Shown here piece by piece: positions 24,630 to 32,496 of a stretch of DNA of 49,226 nucleotides; position 1 is the stretch's first letter; every line of letters begins with the position of its first letter. The translations under genes and the position numbers were made by a program. Source of the stretch: an uncultured Prevotella sp. (GTDB lineage Bacteria > Bacteroidota > Bacteroidia > Bacteroidales > Bacteroidaceae); NCBI GenBank assembly GCA_905202125.1, contig CAJKQX010000008.1, positions 1-49,226 of the forward strand, written 5' to 3'. Under the pieces are notes generated by a model, which worked only from the letters and a program-made list of their open reading frames with translations, did not search any database and had not been told where the DNA came from.

Positions 24630-25304
24630 ATGAAACGCCTTCTCTCTCTCTTTGTCCTCTCTCTCGTGCTCTGCTCGGCCGCCGTCGACGGTGCGCTCAG
24701 TCCCACGGCCCGCTCGCTCGAGCGTCGCGGATACGTCAATGTGCGATCTCTTGACTCCACCATACATGTGTCGCTGATGTATGCGCGCGCCGACAATTTC
24801 ACGGGCTCCGTGCTCTATGGCGATTTGCGCGAGGCTTATCTCCATCCCAAGGCCGCCGCCGCTCTCGTGCGTGCGCAGAAGGAACTCAAACGCCTGCGCC
24901 CCGACCTCAGTCTGAAGGTCTACGACGCCGCGCGTCCCATGTCCATACAGCAGAAGATGTGGGACAAGGTGAAACACACGTCCAAGAATATCTACGTGAG
25001 CAATCCCGCCAACGGCGGCGGACTCCATAACTATGGCTTGGCCGTCGACCTCACCCTCTGCCGTCTCAACGGGGACTCCATACCCATGGGCACGCTCATC
25101 GACCATATGGGTCCTGCCGCACACATCGACCGCGAAGAGGCTCTTGTGGCCGCACACATCATCTCCGCCGAGGCCATGTCCAACCGCCGTCTCCTGCGCC
25201 GAGTCATGCGCCACGCCGGTTTTACGCCTTTGCGCACCGAGTGGTGGCACTTCAATCTCGTGTCGCGCGCCACGGCCCGTAAGTATTATAAGGTGATTAA
25301 GTAA
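24630..25304 (+). CDS. D-alanyl-D-alanine dipeptidase (M15D, VanX/DdpX-like)
   Basis: A 224-residue zinc dipeptidase with an N-terminal signal peptide (MKRLLSLFVLSLVLCSAA), so it acts in the periplasm. The catalytic set is complete: R102 in YDAARP, zinc ligands H133 and D140 in GLHNYGLAVD, the base E204 and ligand H207 in EWWHFN. Exported members are usually associated with cell-wall peptide recycling, unlike cytoplasmic VanX of glycopeptide-resistant bacteria. There are no van regulatory or ligase genes nearby, so I do not propose vancomycin resistance. It has its own two-box promoter. Confidence 0.93.
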   Translation: MKRLLSLFVLSLVLCSAAVDGALSPTARSLERRGYVNVRSLDSTIHVSLMYARADNFTGSVLYGDLREAYLHPKAAAALVRAQKELKRLRPDLSLKVYDAARPMSIQQKMWDKVKHTSKNIYVSNPANGGGLHNYGLAVDLTLCRLNGDSIPMGTLIDHMGPAAHIDREEALVAAHIISAEAMSNRRLLRRVMRHAGFTPLRTEWWHFNLVSRATARKYYKVIK

Positions 25305-25398
25305 TATTAAGGTCCATCCGGAATTTGGACTGATATGCAGGATGATTTTCACCCGATAATTCATTATCCGCAATTATCTCCATGTTTTACCATACCCG

Positions 25399-25798
25399 TT
25401 TTTAACACTCCATTTTTCGCGAAATAGAATTACGTGGGGTCGGTTTTGTAATATCAAGATGGCAAAATGGCCTTAAATACTTGCGCAAAGTAATGGTATT
25501 TGTGCAAAAAACGGTTCCGATTTGCTTTCATTTAAGGCACAATTGCACTCTGAAAGGGTTCCTTTCATCATGCAAAAGGGCCCCTTTCGGAGTGCGAAAG
25601 GGGCCCTTTTGGAAAATCGGTGTGTGCGTTTTATGTGTCTGTTTTTATAAAGCGTTGATTCATAATGAGTTCGCGCTTTTGCTCATTTTTGGCGTATTTG
25701 CGGTCGCGGACTCCTCGTCTCGCAAATATCGCAAGGATTTTGGGGTTGAAAATGTTAAAATGCCAATCCCCGATTGTTAAATTTTAACACATCATTCC
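25399..25798 (+). repeat. dispersed intergenic element, diverged copy B (about 400 bp)
   Basis: Related to 10524-10980 and 37771-38227 but more diverged. It is bounded by TTTTTAACAC at the left and TTTTAACACATCATTCC at the right, holds three 22-bp units at 25552-25617, and shares the downstream stretch around GCGTATTT...CGCAAATATCGCAA. It fills the gap between the converging dipeptidase and ybeY genes, and its right end reaches the ybeY stop codon. Nothing else is seen in 25305-25791. Confidence 0.75.
25552..25617. repeat. three tandem 22-bp palindromic units (element B)
   Basis: Units 25552-25573, 25574-25595 and 25596-25617 with cores GAAAGGGTTCCTTTC, AAAAGGGCCCCTTT and GAAAGGGGCCCTTTT. 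Period and core type match the arrays at 10654-10719 and 37901-37966. Confidence 0.9.
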
Positions 25799-26205
25799 CT
25801 CATGGCCAGCGCGCGGTTTTCGGCCTGTTCCATGATCTCGCGTTCGCCCGGACCCTTGTCGTTGATGCCGCAGAGATGCAGTATGCCGTGGATTATCACG
25901 CGGTGCAGTTCCTCGTTGTAGTCCTTGCCCAGCTGTTCGGCGTTGGAGCGCACCGTGTCGAGCGATATCATGATGTCGCCGCTCACCACGTCGTCCTCGT
26001 CGTAGTCGAAGGTGATGACGTCCGTGTAGTAGTCGTGACCGAGAAACTCGCGGTTGGTCTCGAGTATCTTCTCGTCGTCCACAAACATGTATCCTATGTC
26101 GCCCGTGCGTCGTCCGTAGGTCCCTATCACTGCCTTTATCCACGCCGTGGTGGCCCGTTTCTTGATTTTAGGCATAGCTATGCCTTCGCTGTCGTATGTT
26201 ATCAT
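25792..26205 (-). CDS. ybeY: endoribonuclease/rRNA maturation factor YbeY
   Basis: A 137-residue YbeY of slightly short but normal size, involved in 16S rRNA 3'-end maturation and ribosome quality control. The metal-binding motif reads H106-GIL-H110-LCGIN-D116: the usual third histidine (HGxLHLxGYDH) is replaced by aspartate, a change I recall from other Bacteroidetes YbeY proteins. The FLGHDYYTDVITFDY segment (54-68) is also typical. It lies 15 bases after the coaD stop and is probably co-transcribed. Confidence 0.94.
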   Translation of the reverse strand: MITYDSEGIAMPKIKKRATTAWIKAVIGTYGRRTGDIGYMFVDDEKILETNREFLGHDYYTDVITFDYDEDDVVSGDIMISLDTVRSNAEQLGKDYNEELHRVIIHGILHLCGINDKGPGEREIMEQAENRALAMRE

Positions 26206-26220
26206 ATCTCGTTGTTTGTT

Positions 26221-26670
26221 TTATTTCTCCTCCCGTGGCAGATACCCGCTCACGTCCATGCCGAACGATGCCAGTTCTCTCACCACGCTCGAGCTGACGC
26301 TGTCCAGTCCCGGTTCGGCCACGAGCAGAATGGTCTCCACGCCGCTGATGCGCCGGTTGATGTCGGCCTGGGCGCGTTCCGACTCGAAATCGGCTGCGCT
26401 GCGCACACCCTTGATGATGTATCCCGCACCCCTCTCTCGGGCGAATGCGGCGGTCAGTCCGCTGTAACAGCACACCTCCACACGCTCCTCTCCCTCGTAG
26501 ATGCGGCGTATGGCCTCCACGCGCTCCTCGGGTGTGTGCATGCATCGCTTGCTTGTGTTCGTGCCCACACCGATTATTATCTTGTCGAATAGTGGCAGTG
26601 CGCGTCTCACCACCGAGTGATGACCGATGGTGAAGGGGTCGAAACTGCCTGCGAATATGCCTGTTCTCAT
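26221..26670 (-). CDS. coaD: phosphopantetheine adenylyltransferase
   Basis: CoaD transfers AMP to 4'-phosphopantetheine in coenzyme A synthesis. The 149-residue protein has the nucleotidyltransferase signature GSFDPFTIGH (residues 8-17, TxGH at 14-17), the KGVRSAADFESERAQAD substrate-binding stretch (88-103) and SSSVVREL (126-133). Length is slightly short of the usual 155-160. It leads a two-gene unit with ybeY and has a TAnnTTTG box at 26756-26763. Confidence 0.96.
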   Translation of the reverse strand: MRTGIFAGSFDPFTIGHHSVVRRALPLFDKIIIGVGTNTSKRCMHTPEERVEAIRRIYEGEERVEVCCYSGLTAAFARERGAGYIIKGVRSAADFESERAQADINRRISGVETILLVAEPGLDSVSSSVVRELASFGMDVSGYLPREEK

Positions 26671-26755
26671 GTGCTGTGATGCTTATGGATGATTGCCTGA
26701 AACAGTGAAATCGCGCCGTGGCCCGTATCCCGGCGGCGTGTCGCTCTGTTCATTG

Positions 26756-26763
26756 CAAAATTA
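26756..26763 (-). promoter_or_regulatory. -7 box for coaD-ybeY
   Basis: The minus strand reads TAATTTTG, matching TAnnTTTG, about 85 bases before the coaD ATG. No clear -33 box. Confidence 0.42.
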
Positions 26764-26879
26764 GGATAAAAAATCCGGTTAATTTTGTTTTTACGTTGTT
26801 TTTTTGTGTTTCTTCATTCCTTTATCCGATATTTCGTGTGATTGTCTGGCAAAACGCAAGAAATCCGGATTTATTTCCC

Positions 26880-26887
26880 TACTTTTG
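26880..26887 (+). promoter_or_regulatory. -7 box before a small open frame
   Basis: TACTTTTG matches TAnnTTTG, 15 bases upstream of the ATG at 26903. No -33 box at proper spacing. Confidence 0.35.
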
Positions 26888-26902
26888 TATTCATAATCGA
26901 TA

Positions 26903-27016
26903 ATGGTCCGGCATATTGACAATGACTCGGTGTCGGCATACAGGAATGAGGACAGAGGTCGTGTCGTGGTGCTTCAGAACCACAAGACGACAGCCGTCAT
27001 GCTGGTCTGCGGTTAG
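26903..27016 (+). CDS. possible small protein or gene remnant (37 aa), unrecognised
   Basis: A 37-codon frame beginning MVRHIDNDSV and ending VMLVCG lies in the 479-base gap between the divergent coaD and ruvB genes. It is preceded by a promoter-like box, and the stretch 26903-27080 is clearly richer in G and C than the flanking intergenic DNA, which is why I list it. It could equally be the leader of the ruvB transcript or a decayed gene. No family recognised. Confidence 0.25.
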   Translation: MVRHIDNDSVSAYRNEDRGRVVVLQNHKTTAVMLVCG

Positions 27017-27119
27017 GATTATTGCCCGGCCACGGCCCCGGTGTGCCCGTGATTGGCGCGGATATGTTTCCGGACAAACAATTGGACATGGCGGATGTCT
27101 TTTTATCTCAACTTTTGTG

Positions 27120-27127
27120 TAAATTTG
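27120..27127 (+). promoter_or_regulatory. -7 box for ruvB
   Basis: TAAATTTG matches TAnnTTTG, 22 bases before the ruvB ATG. The -33 region is weak. Confidence 0.45.
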
Positions 27128-27149
27128 CAATTTGAAATAAGAAACTACA

Positions 27150-28184
27150 ATGGAAGACGATTTCGACATAAGATATGAAGGAACGAAGGGCGAGCGCGAT
27201 TTCGAGAACGCTTTGCGCCCCTTGCGCTTCTCCGATTTCAGCGGACAAATGAAGGTGGTGGAAAACCTCGAGGTGTTTGTCGAGGCCGCCAAGTATCGCG
27301 GTGAACCGCTCGACCACACGCTCCTGCACGGGCCTCCCGGACTGGGCAAGACCACTCTGAGCAATATCATAGCCAACGAACTGGGCGTGGGCTTCAAGCT
27401 CACGAGCGGCCCGGTGCTCGACAAGCCCGGCGACCTGGCCGGCATACTCACGTCGCTCGAGCCGCGCGACGTGCTCTTCATCGACGAGATTCATCGTCTT
27501 TCGCCCGTGGTCGAGGAGTATCTTTACTCGGCCATGGAGGATTACCGCATCGACATCATGATAGACAAAGGACCGTCGGCGCGGTCCATACAGATCGATC
27601 TCAACCCCTTCACGCTCGTGGGCGCCACCACGCGCAGCGGTCTGCTCACGGCCCCTCTGCGCGCCCGTTTCGGCATCAATCTGCATCTGGAGTATTACGA
27701 TCCCGACACGCTCACGCGTATTCTCAAACGCTCGGCCGACATCCTCAATGTGCCCATCGATGATGATGCCGCCGTGGAGATAGCACGCCGCTCGCGCGGT
27801 ACGCCCCGTATAGCCAACGCGCTGCTGCGCCGTGTGCGCGATTTCGCGCAGGTCAAGGGCGACGGACGCATCGACACCGACATCGCACGGCTGTCGCTCG
27901 CCGCGCTCAATATCGACCGTTACGGCCTCGACGAGACCGACAACAAGATTCTCACCACCATCATCGACAAGTTCCGCGGCGGTCCGGTGGGTGTGTCGAC
28001 CATCGCCACGGCCATCGGTGAGGATGCCGGTACGGTGGAGGAGGTGTACGAGCCGTTCCTCATCATGGAGGGTTTCATCAAGCGTACATCGCGCGGACGT
28101 GTGGTCACACCGTTGGCCTACGAGCATCTGGGACGCAATCCCTACGCTGCCAACACGTCGGAACCGGGACTCTTCGACCTCTGA
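27150..28184 (+). CDS. ruvB: Holliday junction branch migration helicase RuvB
   Basis: RuvB is the hexameric AAA+ motor that drives branch migration with RuvA. The 344-residue protein has Walker A GPPGLGKT at residues 61-68, Walker B IDEIH at 111-115, the sensor GATTRSG near 157-163, and a C-terminal winged-helix DNA-binding domain ending near GFIKRTSRGRV. Length is normal. It is followed by the scar of a GH3 gene and a strong terminator. Confidence 0.97.
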   Translation: MEDDFDIRYEGTKGERDFENALRPLRFSDFSGQMKVVENLEVFVEAAKYRGEPLDHTLLHGPPGLGKTTLSNIIANELGVGFKLTSGPVLDKPGDLAGILTSLEPRDVLFIDEIHRLSPVVEEYLYSAMEDYRIDIMIDKGPSARSIQIDLNPFTLVGATTRSGLLTAPLRARFGINLHLEYYDPDTLTRILKRSADILNVPIDDDAAVEIARRSRGTPRIANALLRRVRDFAQVKGDGRIDTDIARLSLAALNIDRYGLDETDNKILTTIIDKFRGGPVGVSTIATAIGEDAGTVEEVYEPFLIMEGFIKRTSRGRVVTPLAYEHLGRNPYAANTSEPGLFDL

Positions 28185-28235
28185 CGCGCGGACTGAACAA
28201 CTGAATCTGATTACATACCCAAACATTTCAGCACA

Positions 28236-28429
28236 ATGAACAGACACAAACTGATAGTCCTCTTCATCGCCGCGCTGCGCGGAAGGTTTCGTTCCGACTC
28301 ACCGAACGAGACCTCTCTTTGTGGAATAAGGATATGAAATTTGTCATGGAACCGGGCGAATTCAAGGCCATGATAGGTCGTTCGGCCGAGGATATCGTCC
28401 TCACAGAGTCGTTTACAATGGGCAAATGA
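28236..28429 (+). pseudogene. remnant of a GH3 family beta-glucosidase (signal peptide joined out of frame to C-terminal end)
   Basis: An ATG at 28236 opens MNRHKLIVLFIAAL, a signal-peptide start. From 28280, in another frame, 49 codons to the stop at 28427-28429 read like the end of the fibronectin-III-like C-terminal domain of GH3 glucosidases: FRLTERDLSLWN, then VMEPGEFKAMIGRSAEDIVL, then TESFT. The catalytic and central domains, some 700 residues, are missing. I infer an internal deletion joining the two ends of the gene. The intact terminator at 28470-28507 remains downstream. The fragment is too short to be an active enzyme. Confidence 0.75.
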
Positions 28430-28469
28430 TCCTTCAGGAACGGATAAACAGAACAATGAGATAATGATA

Positions 28470-28507
28470 GGGATGACATCAAGGAAATGTCATCCCTCTT
28501 TTTTTGA
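28470..28507 (+). terminator. intrinsic terminator overlapping the end of the phosphoethanolamine transferase gene
   Basis: Stem GGGATGACAT (28470-28479) with ATGTCATCCC (28487-28496), a 7-base loop, then TCTTTTTTTTG. It should end the ruvB/GH3-remnant transcript. On the other strand the same hairpin encodes the last codons and stop (MTFP, stop at 28479) of the converging gene. Confidence 0.9.
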
Positions 28508-30203
28508 ACATCATTTCGTCCTCCGGATCAAGTCCTATCTTGTCCAGACATTTCGGTCTGTTATGATCGTTGAGATAATGTCTGTGGCCGGAAACATATC
28601 TCCTGCTCGCCAGAGACAGACTGTCTGTGCGGCAGGGTGTATCTATGCCCGCCATCGAGAGTATGGTGTGGAATGTCGATGCGCTGTTGGTGGCGCTCTT
28701 TCCTTTGTTTTCCTGCAATGCTGTGGCAATGTCAGGATATGTCGCGCGGTATGCCGGCGAGGTCCATACGAGCAGCGGCACGTGCATGTCGTAGTAGGAA
28801 GGCACGGGCGAGGCATGCAGGAACAGTTTGCGGCCATCGTCGAATATGTTCTCGCCGTGGTCCGATGTGTAGACCATCGCCGACACGGTGGACGGGCGGT
28901 CGATGCGCTGTGTGATGTCGTGCAGCAGTCGGTCGGTCTGCCGTATGGTGTTGTCGTAGGCGTTTATGAGCTGGTCGCGGTTCACGGCCACGGCCTCCGT
29001 GGCATCATCAGGACTGAAGAAGGCGTCGCTGCGGGGGTAGCGTTCGCGGTAGTTGAAGTGCGAACCATAGGTGTGAAGCACCACAAACAGCTTTTTGTGG
29101 CCCTCTGACAGCACTTTGTCCATCATCCTTATAAGTTGTCCGTCGGGTATGTTTTCGCTGTCTGAGGAGCCTTCTTTTATGAATTTCCATTCATCCGCCT
29201 CCATCCCGAAGATATCTATGAGCGAGTGGTTGGGCCTCTGGTTGGAATAAAACGCAGTGTAAAAACCTGCCTCACGGAATGCCGTGATGATGCTTTTTTC
29301 CCGATATATGCGGTCGTAGTCCTCGGCTGAGGCCGCCGAGAGAATCATCGGCACACTCTTGTGGGTGGTGTTCGACTGGGTCACAACATCCCTGAACACT
29401 GTCAGACCGTCGGCATGGGAGAGCAGAGGCGTTGTCTCGCGATCGTATCCGTACAGTCCGAAATTCATCGCGCGGGCCGTCTCGCCCACCACCAATACGT
29501 ATATCTCGCAGCTGTCCGGGTCGTGTGTGGCCGCAGCACGGAATGTGAAGCCGCGTGAGGTGTCCTCATAGTGAGCCGTGGCGTACGACCGCTCCACGGC
29601 CAGACAGAGATTGTAGCCCACGTTCACGGGGTAGATATCGTTCTCCACGCGGTAATCATCGTCCATCGCATAGCTCGCGCCGATGAATACGCAGCCCGTA
29701 GCCAGCAGCGCGGAGGCCGCCTTGCGCTGTACTCTGATGAATTGCCGATCGAGTATGTCGTGCCTCCTCAGTGAGCAGACACCCAACGCCAGCACCGGGA
29801 TATATATTATCACGACCGTGGCCACGGCCGGTACCAGATTGTCGAGCAGTTCCAGTGCTTCGCCCGGATTGGTGGTCACGAGATTGAGAAACATGTCCAC
29901 CGCGATCACCGAACGGCCGAAGAGATAGAGCAGCACTATCTGGAACGCGGCGAAGAAGATGAGCGGAAACATCGTCCAGACGGTCTTTCCCGGTCGTCGG
30001 CAGGCGGTCATCAGCAGCCATACGGCACCCATCGGCGCGAGGATATTGGCCACACGTCCCGTCCACGTGATCTTTTCGGTGAAGGCCAGCGCCACGTTGG
30101 GTATGGCCAGAGAGATGAGTGTGATGAAGAAAAGGTGGCGTGGATTCACGCACCAACGATAAAATCTGTCCAACGATGGATATTTTTTGTTAGAATGCTT
30201 CAT
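28479..30203 (-). CDS. lipid A phosphoethanolamine transferase-like sulfatase-fold protein (EptA family)
   Basis: A 574-residue inner-membrane enzyme with five N-terminal helices (within residues about 22-180) and a periplasmic alkaline-phosphatase/sulfatase-fold domain. The nucleophile motif is VVGETARAMNFGLYGYDRET (T242), and metal-binding TSDHGENI and HASPVPSYYDMHVPLLVW follow. The usual cysteine-containing SCGT segment is replaced by TQSNTTHKSVP, so some disulfides of proteobacterial EptA are absent. It probably decorates lipid A or another glycan with phosphoethanolamine. It overlaps the preceding barrel gene by 14 bases, indicating translational coupling in an envelope operon. Confidence 0.88.
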   Translation of the reverse strand: MKHSNKKYPSLDRFYRWCVNPRHLFFITLISLAIPNVALAFTEKITWTGRVANILAPMGAVWLLMTACRRPGKTVWTMFPLIFFAAFQIVLLYLFGRSVIAVDMFLNLVTTNPGEALELLDNLVPAVATVVIIYIPVLALGVCSLRRHDILDRQFIRVQRKAASALLATGCVFIGASYAMDDDYRVENDIYPVNVGYNLCLAVERSYATAHYEDTSRGFTFRAAATHDPDSCEIYVLVVGETARAMNFGLYGYDRETTPLLSHADGLTVFRDVVTQSNTTHKSVPMILSAASAEDYDRIYREKSIITAFREAGFYTAFYSNQRPNHSLIDIFGMEADEWKFIKEGSSDSENIPDGQLIRMMDKVLSEGHKKLFVVLHTYGSHFNYRERYPRSDAFFSPDDATEAVAVNRDQLINAYDNTIRQTDRLLHDITQRIDRPSTVSAMVYTSDHGENIFDDGRKLFLHASPVPSYYDMHVPLLVWTSPAYRATYPDIATALQENKGKSATNSASTFHTILSMAGIDTPCRTDSLSLASRRYVSGHRHYLNDHNRPKCLDKIGLDPEDEMMFKKRGMTFP

Positions 30204-31359
30204 TGATATTGAATATGAATCCCGACTGACCGCCCTTGCCGATACCGTAGTCCAGTCGGACGTTAACGTCTTTCTTGAATTCCCATCGGTAGCCTATGCC
30301 CACGTTTGGCAGTATCTTATGCGCCTCGATGGACGAGAACTTGTCGAACACCGTGCCCGCTCCTGCCCACAGGACTATGCCGTTGCGCCGCCACACATGT
30401 TGCCGGAGCTCCACCTGAGCCTCGATCTTGTGCTTGTCGCGATAGCGTCCCTCGTAGTAGCCGCGCATAGAGTAGGAGTTGCCTAAGAGCGCCATCATGC
30501 CCCAGGACGGGTTGCCGAAATTCAGTTTGCTTCGCACATCGGCCGCTAAGATGGCCCCTCGCCACACCCGGCGGTATACGTCCAGCTGTATGTTTGTGGT
30601 GTTGAAGACATGATCGTTGCCCAGGAATCGCGGGCGGAAGAGTTGCGAGATGTTCAGATATACGCCTCGGCCGGCGTTGGTGAGCACGTCGCGGGTGTCG
30701 TAGACGAAAGCCATTCCCGCTCCCACATTGGTCGTCGTGCGGTCCTGTCCCTCGAATATCTCGGGGCGTTTGATGTCCTTGCCGCGTATGTAATCGAAAG
30801 AGACCGATGGTCCGAGGTACATGTTGTCGGCCACGCGGATCATGAATGTGGCCTGAATCTGGGCCTGCCAGCGTTTCATCTTGGTACGGTTGGCGTCGTC
30901 GTTGCCGTTCTCGTAGCCAATGCCCCAGTATTTGCAGGGAAACGAATAGAAATAAGTAGTGTAGTCCAGACGATACTTGTCTTTGGGGAAGATGTGCGTA
31001 CCGCGCACGCCGAGCATATAGAATCCCACGGTGGAGATGTCGCTGAAGATGCTCACGTTGGACGGTGGCAACAGCGTGTCGCGTCGGTCGGCGCGATAGA
31101 GACCGGCCGCCACGAGGCCGATACCGAACTTGGTGTCGGTGCTGTAATGCGGTCCGCCGATGATGCTGAAATCGAATTTCTTATATTCTTTTGTCTTGTT
31201 GGCATCGTTGAAATAGTCGAGCAATCGCTTGACAAAACTGCTTTTGGCCCGTGTACTGTCATAGGCGGCAATAACCTGAGAGTTTTCCCTCAGGCAGGAA
31301 GCATTGATATTCGTTGTAAACATCAATGTCATGAAGCATAGCAGCAGTTTTTTTATCAT
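30190..31359 (-). CDS. BamA/TamA-family outer-membrane barrel (surface antigen, Omp85-like)
   Basis: A 389-residue protein with a signal peptide (MIKKLLLCFMTLMFTTNINA). It is essentially only the barrel half of Omp85 proteins: strand-like segments such as FDFSIIGGPHYSTDTKFGIG, VYDTRDVLTNAGRGVYL and RGYYEGRYRDKHKIEAQVELR (the RGY..GRYRD motif of the L6 loop). It ends in the outer-membrane-type terminal phenylalanine (NINEAF). No POTRA domains are evident, so it is unlikely to be the essential BamA. It is 24 bases downstream of the PCMD gene and overlaps the transferase gene. Confidence 0.85.
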   Translation of the reverse strand: MIKKLLLCFMTLMFTTNINASCLRENSQVIAAYDSTRAKSSFVKRLLDYFNDANKTKEYKKFDFSIIGGPHYSTDTKFGIGLVAAGLYRADRRDTLLPPSNVSIFSDISTVGFYMLGVRGTHIFPKDKYRLDYTTYFYSFPCKYWGIGYENGNDDANRTKMKRWQAQIQATFMIRVADNMYLGPSVSFDYIRGKDIKRPEIFEGQDRTTTNVGAGMAFVYDTRDVLTNAGRGVYLNISQLFRPRFLGNDHVFNTTNIQLDVYRRVWRGAILAADVRSKLNFGNPSWGMMALLGNSYSMRGYYEGRYRDKHKIEAQVELRQHVWRRNGIVLWAGAGTVFDKFSSIEAHKILPNVGIGYRWEFKKDVNVRLDYGIGKGGQSGFIFNINEAF

Positions 31360-31383
31360 AGGGTAAGGATTTGTCCGGCTGTA

Positions 31384-32355
31384 TCAGTACACCAGTTTTA
31401 CATTGTCAATCCACAGAGTGTTGCCCGGCGAACCGATATAGGCACCGCCGTGGCTCGATGCGAACTGGAGCGCGAGGTGTGTGGGTCGTTCGTTCTCGTT
31501 GGCCCATCCCGTCTCCACCACGGGTACGCTCTCGCCCTTGCTGTTGCGGGCATGGTCGGTCTTTCTGAGTCCCATGAGGGCCTCGTCGTATCCCGGCGTA
31601 TGGCGTATGTCGCCGTATAATATCTTGTAGGTGGCACCGTTGACCCATCCGTTGGTGCTCTTGCCGTATTTCACCACCATCGTTCCCACGCGCTTGGCGG
31701 TGATATGGCCTTTGGCATCTTCCATTCGCTTCTGCAGTACGAGCACGGTCACGCAGTAGTCCTGACCCGCCACGGTGCTCTTGCTGCTGAATCCTGTCTG
31801 CTTGATACGGTTTTTCTCGCCCGTGACAGCCACCTTATAATCATATTTCAGAGCCTTCGGCCGTTCGGTGAACGGTATTCCCCAGTTGAGCGCTTTTGGT
31901 CCGTCCTTCGTTCCGGTGATGGGTTCCTTCATGTCGCCGAGAAACATCGAACCGGCGGCCAGCACCTTGATGTTCATCATTCCGAGCACACGGCACGTCT
32001 CGATATGTGTGGTCAGCTTGGCGCAATAGCCGTTGTCGCGCTTGTCGCGGGTCACCGAGCAGTTGGTCTTCACCACTCCCATCACCTTTGCCAGCACGTT
32101 GGATGTGCCCCAGGGCGATCCTCCGGCGTTGGTGTAGGGTTTGTTGCCTTCTATGGTTTTGTCGGGTCCCACCTCGTAGAGGGTCTTTGTCTTGCCTCCG
32201 ATGAGGCCCGATTCGTGGATCTTGCGTATCACCCAATGGTCCATATTGCCAAACGGCAGCAGTTTCTCGTTGCCCTTGTTCTGTGCCCCGGCATCGGTAT
32301 TGGCGGTCAGCAGACACGCGGTCAATAATACGACATGATAAAAATTTCTTCTCAT
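31384..32355 (-). CDS. PCMD domain protein (putative glycan-binding/carbohydrate metabolism), secreted
   Basis: A 323-residue exported protein with a signal peptide ending near ...ANTDAGAQ. The rest resembles the Bacteroidetes PCMD family (putative carbohydrate metabolism domain): LPFGNMDHWVIRKIHES at about 35-51, SSHGGAYIGSPGNTLWIDNVKL at the C terminus. Members are beta-sandwich proteins associated with glycan use or the cell surface; the precise role is unknown. There is no lipobox cysteine. First gene of an operon with the Omp85-like barrel and the phosphoethanolamine transferase, under the promoter at 32385-32416. Confidence 0.8.
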   Translation of the reverse strand: MRRNFYHVVLLTACLLTANTDAGAQNKGNEKLLPFGNMDHWVIRKIHESGLIGGKTKTLYEVGPDKTIEGNKPYTNAGGSPWGTSNVLAKVMGVVKTNCSVTRDKRDNGYCAKLTTHIETCRVLGMMNIKVLAAGSMFLGDMKEPITGTKDGPKALNWGIPFTERPKALKYDYKVAVTGEKNRIKQTGFSSKSTVAGQDYCVTVLVLQKRMEDAKGHITAKRVGTMVVKYGKSTNGWVNGATYKILYGDIRHTPGYDEALMGLRKTDHARNSKGESVPVVETGWANENERPTHLALQFASSHGGAYIGSPGNTLWIDNVKLVY

Positions 32356-32384
32356 AATGATAGTTTTAGAAATTGAACCACAGA

Positions 32385-32416
32385 CAAAGATACGGTAATA
32401 AAACCGGAAAAGGAAA
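32385..32416 (-). promoter_or_regulatory. promoter of the PCMD-barrel-transferase operon
   Basis: On the minus strand TTTC (32413-32416), 20 bases, then TATCTTTG (32385-32392), close to TTTG-N20-TAnnTTTG. The upstream box lies inside the hairpin at 32405-32445. The predicted leader is about 20 bases. Confidence 0.6.
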
Positions 32417-32445
32417 CTTTTCGTATAAAATAGTTTCCTTTTCCG
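32405..32445 (-). terminator. hairpin terminator after the S41 protease gene
   Basis: A 14-bp stem (CGGAAAAGGAAACT at 32405-32418 with 32432-32445) and a 13-base loop, located 51 bases past the S41 protease stop. On the minus strand the tail is GGTTTTATT, a modest T-run. On the plus strand a stronger TATTTTTTT tail follows. Confidence 0.7.
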
Positions 32446-32496
32446 TATTTTTTTGATTTAGTATGATTTTTTTGTTTTCAATTCATATATGATGGT

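Noticed and set aside
24630..25304. VanX-like dipeptidase as part of glycopeptide resistance
   Set aside because: It has a signal peptide and no vanR/S/H/A neighbours; cell-wall peptide recycling is a better explanation.
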